Source of the DNA: Sorangium aterium
GTDB lineage: Bacteria > Myxococcota_A > Polyangia > Polyangiales > Polyangiaceae
Assembly: GCF_028368935.1 (NCBI RefSeq)
Contig: NZ_JAQNDK010000003.1
Coordinates: 372,001-436,000 of the forward strand
Direction: 5' to 3'
DNA: 64,000 nt
This document shows, piece after piece, positions 44,085 to 52,491 of the stretch (the stretch's first letter is position 1; each line of letters starts with the position of its first letter). Position numbers and translations under genes: made by a program. The notes beneath the pieces are model-generated. The model saw nothing but the letters and a program-made list of their open reading frames with translations, did not search any database and was not told the origin of the DNA.

Positions 44085-45491
44085 ATGAATCGGAATTCGC
44101 TGCGGTTTCTCTCGGTGGGTCTGCTCCTGGCGGCCGTCGCGTGCGGGGATGACGACGGTGGCTCCGGCGGTGCAGGGAGCGTGTCCTCCGGCACGGGCGG
44201 GGCAGGGACCGGCGGCGCTGCCGATGGCGGCGGCGGGAGTGGGGGTGGCGACGGCGGGGGCGGCGCGTCGACGCCTGGCGGGAGCGGGGCTGTCGATACG
44301 GGGGAGTACCGCAACCTCTTCGCCGAGAACGGGCGCACGCAGGACGAGGTGAACGCCAAGATCGCGGCCGCCTGGGACCATCTCTTCAAGGGAGATCCGG
44401 CCGAAGAGGCCGTCTATTTCGAGCAGGACGAGAACGACAACGGCCCGCTCGCGCAGATCCGCGACATCGCGAGCGAGGACGTGCGCTCGGAGGGCATGAG
44501 CTACGGCATGATGATCGCCGTCCAGACAGACCATCAGGCGGAGTTCAACGCGCTCTGGAACTAGGCGAAGACATACATGTTCCACGCCGACGAGACGCAC
44601 CCGGCGTACGGGTATTTCTCGTGGTCGATGAATTTCGACGGCACCCCGCTCGACGAGATGCCGGCGCCGGACGGCGAGGAGTACTTCGCGACGGCGCTCT
44701 ATTTCGCGTCGGGGCGCTGGGGCAACGGCGAGGGCATCTACGATTACCGGGCGGAAGCGGATCGCTTGCTCGACCTGATGAAGAACCGGCCGGACGTCGC
44801 GGGGGAGGTGTTCGCGAACGGGGAGACGCGCGCGACGACCGGGTCGACGCTCTTCAACACCGAGAACCACCAGATCCGCTTCACGCCGAACACGGGGAAC
44901 TTCGAGACCAACGGGGATCACACCGATCCGTCGTATCACCTGCCGGCCTTCTACGAGATCTGGGCCAAGTACGGTCCGGAGGCGGACCGCGCCTTCTGGA
45001 GCGAGGCGGCCGAGGTGAGCCGCGGGTACTTCCACCTCGCGGCTCACCCGCAGACGGGGCTCACGCCCGATTACGCGAATTTCGACGGCACGCCCAAGGC
45101 GGCGTCCTGGAAGCCCGAGTCCGTGGACTTCCGCTTCGACGCGTGGCGCACCGCGATGAACTGGTCCGTCGACTGGGCGTGGTGGGCGAAGGATGAGCGC
45201 CAGCAGGAGCTCAGCGATCGGATCCAGGCGTTCTTCGAGGCGCAAGGCGCGGAGTACGGGAACCAGTTCACCCTCGACGGCGAAGAGCTGAGCGCCGACC
45301 ACTCCTCGGGCCTCGTCGCCATGAACGCGGTCGCCAGCCTGGCGGCCACCGACCAGCGGTCCGCCGATTTCGTCCAGGCGCTCTGGGACGTCGATCCCCC
45401 GAGCGGGCAGTACCGCTACTACGACGGCATGCTGTATTTCATGGCGCTGCTGCACGTGAGCGGCGAGTTCCAGGCATACGCGCCGCAGTGA
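44085..45491 (+). pseudogene. GH8 exo-oligoxylanase-like lipoprotein, interrupted by an in-frame TAG
   Basis: ATG 44085 follows AGGAGG (44071-44076). The product would be a lipoprotein (MNRNSLRFLSVGLLLAAVAC) with a Gly-rich linker and a GH8 domain most like reducing-end xylose-releasing exo-oligoxylanase. YRNLFAENGRTQDEVNAKIA, DVRSEGMSYGMMIAVQ (general acid Glu), APDGEEYFATALYFASGRWG and DFRFDAWRTAMNWSVDWAWW (general base Asp) are all present. Codon 160 (44562-44564) is TAG inside FNALWN-stop-AKTYMFH, where relatives have Trp, so one G-to-A change of TGG explains it. The frame is intact to the natural stop at 45491. Probably a recent pseudogene, a sequencing error, or readthrough. Confidence 0.9.
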
Positions 45492-45606
45492 GGTGCGGCG
45501 GCGCGGCGCCGCGCAGATTCGTGTGATCCGGGCTCGGTCGAGCGACGCAGCGACGCGATGAGCCCGTGGCGCACGAAGATGCGCCTCGCTATAGTCCGCC
45601 GCCCTC

Positions 45607-46908
45607 ATGATCCCTGCCGGCCCCCTGCCCATCACACCGCTTTCCTCGCCGCCTGATCTGATCTGGCGGGTCCCTGGCTCGAAGAGCATCACGAACCGCG
45701 CGCTCGTGCTGGCTGCGCTCGCCGACGGCGAGAGCACGCTGGAGGGGGTGCTCCACAGCGACGACACGCGGCACATGCGGTCCGCCCTGGAGGCGCTGGG
45801 GATCGGGATCGAGGACGCCGGGCCGCACACGCTGGTGGTGAAGGGGGGGCGGGGCCGGCTGCGCGCGCCGGGGCGCGAGCTGTTCGTCGGGAACAGCGGC
45901 ACCACCGTGCGGTTCCTGGCGGCGCTCGCGTGCCTCGTGCCGGGCGAGGTGGTGCTGGTCGGCGACGAGCACATGGCCAAGCGGCCGATCGCCGATCTGG
46001 TCGACGGCCTGAGGCAGCTCGGGGCGGACGTGGAGTGCGCGACGGGGTGCCCGCCGCTCCGGATCCGGGGCGGCCGGCTGAAGGGCGGCACGCTGACGAT
46101 GCGCGGCGATCGCTCCAGCCAGTACTTCTCGGCGGTGATGATGGCCGGCCCCTTCGCCGACGCCGCCATCGACCTGCGCGTGGCCGGCGAGCTGGTCAGT
46201 CGCCCCTACGTCGAGATCACGCGGCGCATGGTCGCGGATTTCGGCGGCCGCATCGACGAGGCCGCGGGCGGGTTCACTGTCCATCCCGCCGCGGGGTACC
46301 GCCCGCGGGCGTACCGGATCGAGCCCGACGCGTCGTCCGCGAGCTATCCGTTCGCGCTCGCCGCGGCCGCGGGCGGATCCATCACCGTGCCCGGCCTCGC
46401 CGACGGGGCGTTGCAGGGGGACTACCGGTTCGTCGAGCTCCTGGAGCAGGCCGGCGCGCGGGTGAGCCGGCAGGCCGACGCCACCACCGTGCGCAGCGAC
46501 GGGCGCCTGCGCGGCATCGACGTCGACATGCACCACATCTCGGACACGGTGATGACGCTGGCGGCGATCGCGCCGCTCCTCGAGGGGCCGACGACGATCC
46601 GGAACGTGGCGAACATCCGGATCAAGGAGACGGACCGCCTCGCCGCTACCGTCGCAGAGCTCCGCCGCCTGGGCCAGGAGGTGACCCACGGCGACGACTG
46701 GCTCCGCATCGAGCCTCGGCCGCTGACGCCCGCGCTCGTGCGCAGCTACAGCGACCACCGCATGGCGATGAGCTTCGCGATCCTGGGGCTGTGCCGGCCA
46801 GGGATCACCATCGAAGATCCGGCCTGCGTCGCGAAGACGTACCCGACGTTCTGGGAGGACGTCGAGCGGTGCCGCGGCGCGAGCGGCGGGGCCGCGCCCG
46901 TCGGGTGA
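45607..46908 (+). CDS. aroA: 3-Phosphoshikimate 1-carboxyvinyltransferase (EPSP synthase)
   Basis: The 433-residue enzyme joins shikimate-3-phosphate and PEP in the shikimate pathway. WRVPGSKSITNRALVLAALADG begins the shikimate site, ELFVGNSGTTVRFLAALA is the PEP-binding loop, MRGDRSSQYFSAVMMAGP and IRIKETDRLAATVAELRRLG follow, and SYSDHRMAMSFAILGL closes the active site. TATAGT at 45590-45595 stands 11 nt before the ATG with no clear ribosome-binding site. It is monocistronic by context. Confidence 0.96.
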   Translation: MIPAGPLPITPLSSPPDLIWRVPGSKSITNRALVLAALADGESTLEGVLHSDDTRHMRSALEALGIGIEDAGPHTLVVKGGRGRLRAPGRELFVGNSGTTVRFLAALACLVPGEVVLVGDEHMAKRPIADLVDGLRQLGADVECATGCPPLRIRGGRLKGGTLTMRGDRSSQYFSAVMMAGPFADAAIDLRVAGELVSRPYVEITRRMVADFGGRIDEAAGGFTVHPAAGYRPRAYRIEPDASSASYPFALAAAAGGSITVPGLADGALQGDYRFVELLEQAGARVSRQADATTVRSDGRLRGIDVDMHHISDTVMTLAAIAPLLEGPTTIRNVANIRIKETDRLAATVAELRRLGQEVTHGDDWLRIEPRPLTPALVRSYSDHRMAMSFAILGLCRPGITIEDPACVAKTYPTFWEDVERCRGASGGAAPVG

Positions 46909-46957
46909 CCGCGGGCGGCCATGGCGACTTCTAAGTAGCACGATCCGGCTGCAGCGG

Positions 46958-47147
46958 AGCCAGCGGGGGAGGTGGAGCAGCGCGGGGCGCCGGCGGGGCT
47001 GTCCCACAAACTCGCGCCTTGTGGTGGCTATTGCCCGTTGAACGGGGGGCGAGATCGGGGAGAGATCACTTCGCTGCGGGCCGGCGCTCGGGTTTGTGGG
47101 GGCCTGCCCCGCCGGCGCCCCGCGCTGCTCCACCTCCCCCGCTGGCT
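46958..47147. repeat. MITE-like element with 42-bp perfect terminal inverted repeats
   Basis: The left arm 46958-46999 is the exact reverse complement of 47106-47147 (42 nt), and an imperfect extension inside both arms ends in CCCACAAAC / GTTTGTGGG. The whole is about 190 bp and encodes nothing convincing. Just outside the right arm the 16-mer CTGGCTCTCCACGGTG occurs twice in tandem (47142-47173). No target-site duplication is obvious. It lies between convergent aroA and the hydrolase gene, so it may be a miniature mobile element or a very strong bidirectional hairpin. Confidence 0.75.
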
Positions 47148-47248
47148 CTCCACGGTGCTGGCTCTCCACGGTGAAGAGGACGTTTCGCAAGGAGGGCCCC
47201 GAGCCGGGCCCTGGTCGGCGTGAGGACGAGGGCCCTCGTCATGTCGAT

Positions 47249-48004
47249 TCAAGGGCGGGGCCGCGCGTTCGCGTCGAGCCAGTCGAGCGCCTCGTCCATC
47301 ACCCGTTCGGCGTCCGGCAGCGCTCCGTGGTGCGCGCCCGGCATCTCCCGGTAGACCGCCGGTATCTTGGCGGCGAGGAGCCCGCTCGCGCCCTCCTTCA
47401 TGCGGTACGTGGCGTCGAGCTCGCCGCTGATCATCACCGCTCCCCGGATGCCCCGGAGGCGCGCGGCCGAGGGCGTCGTGGGCGCGCCGAGCAGCACCAG
47501 CCGCGAATACCGCTCCGGCCACCGCTCCGCGAGCCGCTCGGCGAGATAGGCACCCTGCGAGTAGCCGATGACCATGAGGTCTTCCGCCTCGCCGCCGCAC
47601 GCCGCCAGCGCGTTCCGGATGCGGCCGTCCTGCTCGTCGACGTCGGGCGAGTACTTGCTGAACACCCGGTCGGCGCCACAGGGCACGTCGCCCTGGAGCC
47701 CGAGCACCCCGCCGTGCTCCCGCGCCGCCCTCGCGAAGGCCTGCACGTAGCCCAGCCCGTGCCCGCACATGCCGTGAAGGAACACCATCCGTGGACACGC
47801 GCCGAGCGGCCCGGTGACGACGAACGCCGGTAAGTCGCCTGGCACGGGCACCTCGGTCGCCGTGAGCGGCGGCTCGACGGGCTGCCGCTCGACCCTCGCG
47901 GGCTGCACCGGGCGCTCCTCCGCGAGCGCTCGGTCCTCCTTGCTACACCCCGTCGTGAGCATGGCGACGCCGAGGCCGGCCAGAGCGAGAACGGAGAACT
48001 TCAT
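47249..48004 (-). CDS. Alpha/beta-hydrolase lipoprotein
   Basis: The 251-residue protein has signal MKFSVLALAGLGVAMLTTGC with lipobox Cys20, a Pro/Glu/Val-rich linker and an alpha/beta-hydrolase domain. MVFLHGMCGHGLGY forms the oxyanion region, VIGYSQGAYLAERLA the nucleophile elbow with Ser, ISGELDATY supplies Asp and MPGAHHGALPD supplies His. It is likely an esterase or peptidase-like hydrolase on the envelope. The substrate is not indicated. A downstream gap of about 340 nt holds the inverted-repeat element. Confidence 0.85.
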   Translation of the reverse strand: MKFSVLALAGLGVAMLTTGCSKEDRALAEERPVQPARVERQPVEPPLTATEVPVPGDLPAFVVTGPLGACPRMVFLHGMCGHGLGYVQAFARAAREHGGVLGLQGDVPCGADRVFSKYSPDVDEQDGRIRNALAACGGEAEDLMVIGYSQGAYLAERLAERWPERYSRLVLLGAPTTPSAARLRGIRGAVMISGELDATYRMKEGASGLLAAKIPAVYREMPGAHHGALPDAERVMDEALDWLDANARPRP

Positions 48005-48076
48005 ACGACCGGCGTGGTGCCAGGACCGGCCGACGGCAAGCGGGGCGCCGCGCGGCGGATGCGCGGGCCAGCTGGA

Positions 48077-49018
48077 TCAGCGGCGCCCCTGGTGGCCGAT
48101 CAGGAGATGACCCAGGTCGACCGCGATCATGACGACGGTCGCGGCGACGAGCACGGCGAAGAGGAGGCGGAGGATCCGGTTCGGGAGGACGTCGGTGGTG
48201 AGCGCGCCTAGCTGGGAGCCGACGGAGGAGCCGACGAGCAGGGCCAGGGCGAGGCGGAGCGAGACGAAGCCGTGGAGCGCTTGCTCGAACGTGCCCACGG
48301 CGACGGTCACGAAGAGGAGCAGCACGCCCGTGCCTGCGGCGTTGCGCACCGAGAGCCCGAAGCCGTAGAGCAGGATCGGCATGAAGAGGACGCCGCCGCC
48401 GATGCCCATGAGCCCCGAGGCCGCGCCCAGCACGAAGCCGAGGTAAGCCATCATCGGGACCGAGACCCGCTCGAGCCCCACGCCCGGGAGATCGATGAAC
48501 GGCGGGATCCGGATCCGGGTCACCAGCGGCCCCGGGATGGTCACGTCGCCCCGGGGCGCCTCGCGCCCGCGCGCCCGGAGCGCGTCGCGCGCGACGTAGA
48601 CGGTCGTGAGCGAGAGCAGCACGATGAAGACCAGATCCAGGACGAGCGTCACCGCCGGGACGGGGCGGCCGAGCACCACCCACCTCCCGCGCTCGGAGAG
48701 GTAGGCGAGCAGGCGCGTCCCGGCGTCCACGCCGATCAGGCTGCCGCCGAGCATCACGAGATCGATGCGAGGCTCGCCGCGCCCGAGGTGGCGGTACTTC
48801 AGGAAGGACGCGATCGAGGTGCCGCACTTCTGGCAGAGCGCCGAGCCGACCGCGACCGGCGCGGGCACGCCCACGATCGCGATCAGCACCGGCGTGAGCA
48901 GGAAGCCTCCGCCCACGCCGAACATCCCCGCGATGTAGCCGATGAAGAGCCCGATCAGCGCCAGCATCACCAGCGAGACGGGGTGTCCCACGCCAGCATG
49001 AAGGCTGATCTCGAGCAT
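48077..49018 (-). CDS. TauE/SafE-family anion exporter
   Basis: The 313-residue integral membrane protein has about eight helices and the internal duplication typical of the family: IAGMFGVGGGFLLTPVLIAI in the N-half and ASGLMGIGGGVLFMPILLYG in the C-half. Members export sulfite, sulfoacetate or related anions. A conserved Cys pair (ALCQKCGTSIASFLKYRHLG) is present. It follows a 53-residue membrane-protein gene by 9 nt and is divergent from the nitroreductase/flavoprotein genes, so sulfur oxyanion export is plausible; substrate unproven. Confidence 0.9.
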   Translation of the reverse strand: MLEISLHAGVGHPVSLVMLALIGLFIGYIAGMFGVGGGFLLTPVLIAIVGVPAPVAVGSALCQKCGTSIASFLKYRHLGRGEPRIDLVMLGGSLIGVDAGTRLLAYLSERGRWVVLGRPVPAVTLVLDLVFIVLLSLTTVYVARDALRARGREAPRGDVTIPGPLVTRIRIPPFIDLPGVGLERVSVPMMAYLGFVLGAASGLMGIGGGVLFMPILLYGFGLSVRNAAGTGVLLLFVTVAVGTFEQALHGFVSLRLALALLVGSSVGSQLGALTTDVLPNRILRLLFAVLVAATVVMIAVDLGHLLIGHQGRR

Positions 49019-49027
49019 GCGCCCCGC

Positions 49028-49189
49028 TCAGATATGGTATTCGGTGGGCGGGAGCGGCGGGTCCGCCTTGCCGGCGCGCGCCCTCCGCCGCGCCACGATG
49101 GCCTCGACGCGGTTCGAGACCCAGACGACCATCACCCCCCAGGCGAGGGGCACGAGGACGCAGAGGCTCGCATACACGACGGGGCTCAT
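49028..49189 (-). CDS. Small single-span membrane protein upstream of the TauE gene
   Basis: A 53-residue ORF, MSPVVYASLCVLVPLAWGVM followed by VVWVSNRVEAIVARRRARAG and a short Pro-rich end. It has one N-terminal hydrophobic helix (about 4-24) and a basic cytoplasmic-type stretch, which looks like a genuine small membrane protein. The stop is 9 nt before the TauE start, so the two genes are probably co-transcribed. It may be an accessory or regulatory subunit of the exporter; no family is recognised. Confidence 0.6.
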   Translation of the reverse strand: MSPVVYASLCVLVPLAWGVMVVWVSNRVEAIVARRRARAGKADPPLPPTEYHI

Positions 49190-49300
49190 GGCGGGCAGCT
49201 CAGGGTTGGCTTGGGCTCCGGCGCGAGAACGTCAAGGCCGCAGCGAGCGCCACCCCGGCCCGGCGAGCAGCGCGGTTTTGTTCTTTATGGTGGATAGTCC

Positions 49301-49316
49301 ATCCGTTATAACGGAT
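49301..49316. promoter_or_regulatory. 16-bp perfect palindrome, likely operator
   Basis: ATCCGTTATAACGGAT is a perfect palindrome in an AT-richer patch of a 272-nt divergent intergenic region. It lies 112 nt before the small membrane-protein gene and 146 nt before the nitroreductase gene. A related half-site GGATAGTCC precedes it. The symmetry suits a dimeric regulator controlling both directions; the regulator is not encoded next to it. Confidence 0.6.
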
Positions 49317-49461
49317 ACGTCCGGCTGGCGCGCTCCCACGGATCGTCGCGCTGTGCGAGCGCGGCGCCGAGGCGCGCAGAGAACAGCCTGGCATCGCGGC
49401 AGGGGAGTACGTCCCGCGCTGCGAGAGACGATCGATTGCAAGGATGGCAAGGAGCAGACCG

Positions 49462-50292
49462 ATGAGTGATCGCGGCGTGGCGTATTTCGGCGAGCGGTAC
49501 GGCGGCGAGGGGCCGGCGCCGCGCTTTGCGCAGTGGAACGAGGTGATCGAGGCGCTGCTCGGGCATCGCTCGGTGCGGCGTTACGCGCCGAGGCCGCTCC
49601 CGGAGGGCACGCTCGAGCTGCTCGTGGCCGCGGCGCAGTCGGCGCCGAGCTCGTCGAACCTGCAGCTCTGGAGCGTGCTCTCGGTGCAGGACGCCGAGCG
49701 GCGGCGGCGCCTTTCGGAGCTCGCCGGCGGCCAGGCGCACGTGCGCGATTGCGGGCTGTTCCTTGTCTGGCTCGCCGATCTGCAGCGGCTCGGCGAGCTC
49801 GCGAAGCACCGCGGCGTGGGGCACGAGGGGCTCGACTACCTCGAGATGTTCGTCATGGCGGTGGTCGACGCGGCGCTCGCCGCGCAGAACGCGCTCGTCG
49901 CAGCCGAGTCGCTCGGCCTCGGCACCGTCTACATCGGCGCGCTGCGGAACCACCCCGAAGCGGTCGCGGCCGAGCTCGGCCTGCCACCCCAGGTCTTCGC
50001 GACGTTCGGCCTGTGCGTGGGCTGGCCCGACGCGGCCACCCCGGCGAGCATCAAGCCGCGGCTCCCGCAAGAGGTCGTCCTGCACCGCGAGCAGTACGGC
50101 GCGTTCGAGCGAAGCGTGGGCGCGCTCGATGCTTACGACCAGCTCATGGAGCGCTTCTATACGAAGGAGCGCATGGGCGTGCAGGGGAGCTGGAGCCGCC
50201 ACTCGGCCGCGCGCGTCGAGTCGGCCCAGGCGCTGCGCGGGCGCGACCGGCTGCGCGCGGCGCTCCTGGCGATGGGCTTCCAGCTGCAATAG
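49462..50292 (+). CDS. Nitroreductase-family flavoprotein
   Basis: About 276 residues with the NfsA-like pattern: LLGHRSVRRYAPRPLPEGTL (FMN phosphate-binding Arg/Ser), AQSAPSSSNLQLWSVLSVQD and AAESLGLGTVYIGALRNHPE, then FATFGLCVGWPD. FMN enzymes of this type reduce quinones, nitro compounds or flavins with NAD(P)H. ATG 49462 has AAGGAG eight bases upstream. It precedes the flavoprotein/ferredoxin pair by about 205 nt on the same strand and may supply reduced flavin or electrons to it; this is inference. Confidence 0.88.
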   Translation: MSDRGVAYFGERYGGEGPAPRFAQWNEVIEALLGHRSVRRYAPRPLPEGTLELLVAAAQSAPSSSNLQLWSVLSVQDAERRRRLSELAGGQAHVRDCGLFLVWLADLQRLGELAKHRGVGHEGLDYLEMFVMAVVDAALAAQNALVAAESLGLGTVYIGALRNHPEAVAAELGLPPQVFATFGLCVGWPDAATPASIKPRLPQEVVLHREQYGAFERSVGALDAYDQLMERFYTKERMGVQGSWSRHSAARVESAQALRGRDRLRAALLAMGFQLQ

Positions 50293-50497
50293 CCGGAGCC
50301 CAGCGATCGATGCGCGCGCGAGGTGCCGCGGAGGTGCGCCCGGAGCAGCACCTTGGCAGCAGCCCTTGGTGCCTCTCCAGCAATCAGGGAGCCGCCCACC
50401 GGATCGGTGCCGGGAAACAGGCGATGGCATGTCGGCTGCAATTGCGCTGGAGAGGGGCGGACAAGGCAGCTGGCCTGAACAAGGGAGCCTTCCCATC

Positions 50498-52159
50498 ATG
50501 AGCGAGGAACTGGAGCCTGAGGGCGAGGGCGGACGCGTCCTCGACGGGAGCGACACGCTGGCGCTGGAGGCCGACGTCCTGGTGATTGGCGGCGGGCCCG
50601 CCGGGACGTGGGCCGCGCTCGCCGCGGCGGCGAAGGGCGCGCGCGTGGTGCTCGCGGACAAGGGGTATTGCGGCAGCAGCGGCGCCACGGCGCCTTCGGG
50701 GGTCGGCGTGTGGTACGTGCCCCCGGTCCCCGAGATGCGCGAGGCGGCCAAGGCGAGCCGAGAGGGGCTTGGCGGCTTCCTCGCGGACCGGGGCTGGATG
50801 GACCGCGTGCTCGACAAGACGTGGGCCAGCGTGAACGACCTCGCGACCTGGGGTTATCCATTTCCGGTCGACGACAGCGGGCAGCCCGTCCGCCGCAGCC
50901 TGCAAGGCCCCGAGTACATGCGCCTCATGCGCAAGCGGGTGAAGCTCGCTGGCGTCCGCATCCTCGACCACAGCCCCGCGATCGAGCTCCTCGTCGACGC
51001 GAACGGCGTTGTCGCCGGGGCGGCCGGCGTCTGCCGGCAGCTCGGGCACAGGTGGGTGGTGAAGGCCGGGGCCGTGGTCATCGCCACCGGCGGCTGCGCC
51101 TTCCTGAGCAAGGCGCTCGGCACCAACGTCCTCACCGGCGACGGAGGGCTGATGGCCGCCGAGGCGGGCGCCGAGATGTCAGGGATGGAGTTCTCCAACG
51201 CCTACGCGATCGCCCCGGCCTTCGCGTCGGTCACAAAGACCCTCTTCTACAGCTGGGCGACGTTCTATTACGAGGACGGGCGCGTCATCGAGGGGGCCGG
51301 CTCGCAGCGCGGCCGGTCCGTGATCGCGGAGACCCTCCTCACGCAGCCGGTCTACGCCCAGCTCGACAAGGCCGACGAGGCGCTCCAGGCGTGGATGCGC
51401 ACGGCCCAGCCGAATTTCTTCCTTCCCTTCGATCGCGCCGGCATCGACCCCTTCCGGCAACGGTTCCCGGTCACGCTGCGGCTCGAGGGCACCGTGCGCG
51501 GCACGGGCGGGATACGCATCACCAGCCACGGCTGCGCCACGTCGGCGCCGGGGCTCTACGCCGCCGGAGACGCCGCGACGCGAGAGCTCATCTGCGGCGG
51601 ATTCACGGGCGGCGGCAGCCACAACGCCGCGTGGGCCATCTCCTCCGGCCAGTGGGCCGGCGAGGGAGCGGCCCTGTTCGCGCGCAGCGTCGGCCCGCGC
51701 GCCGGCCGGCGCGCGGTGGAGGGAGTTGGCCGAGCCGCGCTCCCGGCGGCGGGCGGGACGAGGCCGCTCGACGCGGAGGGGGTGATCCGGTCGGTGCAAG
51801 ACGAGGTGTTCCCGTACGACAAGAACCTCTTCCGCACCGCGCAGGGGCTCGCGGCCTCGCTCGACAGGCTCGATGGGCTGTGGAGGGACGTGCGGCAGGC
51901 CTGGCCCGGGGCGGCGGTGCGCGAGGCCGTGCGGGCGCGGGAGAGCGCCGCGATGGTGGCCACCGCGCGCTGGATGTTCAACGCGGCGCGCGCGCGCACC
52001 GAGACGCGCGGCATGCACAAGCACAAGGACCACCCCGGGCTCGATCCGGCGCAGCAGCGGCGGCTGATCACCGGCGGTCTCGACCACGTGTGGGTGCGCC
52101 CCGAGTCGCCCGCGCCGGCGTCGATCGGCGCGGCTGCGGCGGAGGTGCAGGCGCCATGA
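50498..52159 (+). CDS. FAD-dependent oxidoreductase of the fumarate reductase/AprA-like class
   Basis: The 553-residue protein has the FAD dinucleotide motif DVLVIGGGPAGTWAALAAAA (GGGPAG at 31-36), GSSGATAPSGVGVW (the Ser/Gly-rich flavin loop), VVIATGGCAFLSKALGTNVL and the second FAD motif GLYAAGDAATRELICGGFTG. C-terminal RTETRGMHKHKDHPGLD resembles the substrate-binding Arg region of succinate dehydrogenase/fumarate reductase and APS-reductase alpha subunits. The ferredoxin gene overlaps by ATGA, indicating a two-subunit enzyme. AAGGGAG precedes the ATG. Similar flavoprotein-ferredoxin pairs are often found near sulfonate genes, which fits the TauE neighbour. Confidence 0.88.
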   Translation: MSEELEPEGEGGRVLDGSDTLALEADVLVIGGGPAGTWAALAAAAKGARVVLADKGYCGSSGATAPSGVGVWYVPPVPEMREAAKASREGLGGFLADRGWMDRVLDKTWASVNDLATWGYPFPVDDSGQPVRRSLQGPEYMRLMRKRVKLAGVRILDHSPAIELLVDANGVVAGAAGVCRQLGHRWVVKAGAVVIATGGCAFLSKALGTNVLTGDGGLMAAEAGAEMSGMEFSNAYAIAPAFASVTKTLFYSWATFYYEDGRVIEGAGSQRGRSVIAETLLTQPVYAQLDKADEALQAWMRTAQPNFFLPFDRAGIDPFRQRFPVTLRLEGTVRGTGGIRITSHGCATSAPGLYAAGDAATRELICGGFTGGGSHNAAWAISSGQWAGEGAALFARSVGPRAGRRAVEGVGRAALPAAGGTRPLDAEGVIRSVQDEVFPYDKNLFRTAQGLAASLDRLDGLWRDVRQAWPGAAVREAVRARESAAMVATARWMFNAARARTETRGMHKHKDHPGLDPAQQRRLITGGLDHVWVRPESPAPASIGAAAAEVQAP

Positions 52160-52491
52160 TCGAGCTCGTCAGCGATGCCCGGTGCATCGGGTGCGATCTC
52201 TGCGTCGAGGTCTGCCCCACCGACGTGTTCGACCGCGTCCCGGGCGGCGCGCCGGTCATCGCCCGGCAGGGCGACTGCCAGACTTGCTTCATGTGCGAGG
52301 CCTACTGCCCGGTGGACGCGCTCTACGTGGCCCCGGAGGCGGAGCGGCCAACCGCGGTGGACGAGGGGCAGCTCGAGGCCTCCGGGCTGCTCGGGAGCTA
52401 CCGGGCCGCGGTGGGGTGGGGCGCCCGGCGCAAGCCGGGCGCCGCCGCCGACCAGACGTTCCGCGTCCTCACGGTCGCTCGTCAGAGCTAG
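52156..52491 (+). CDS. 2[4Fe-4S] ferredoxin-like subunit
   Basis: The 111-residue protein has two cluster motifs, CIGCDLCVEVCP (Cys 10, 13, 16, 20) and CQTCFMCEAYCP (Cys 41, 44, 47, 51), followed by a 50-residue tail. It overlaps the flavoprotein stop codon (ATGA) and so is almost certainly its electron-transfer partner, as AprB is to AprA. It is a soluble cytoplasmic protein. Confidence 0.93.
   Translation: MIELVSDARCIGCDLCVEVCPTDVFDRVPGGAPVIARQGDCQTCFMCEAYCPVDALYVAPEAERPTAVDEGQLEASGLLGSYRAAVGWGARRKPGAAADQTFRVLTVARQS

Noticed and set aside
49105-49130. tRNA T-arm-like GGTTCGAGACC
   Set aside because: No acceptor stem, anticodon arm or D-arm can be built around it, and it lies inside the small membrane-protein gene.
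50293-50497. Riboswitch upstream of the flavoprotein gene
   Set aside because: A short GCACC/GGTGC pairing exists, but no conserved riboswitch core (cobalamin, SAM, SAH, FMN or TPP) could be matched.
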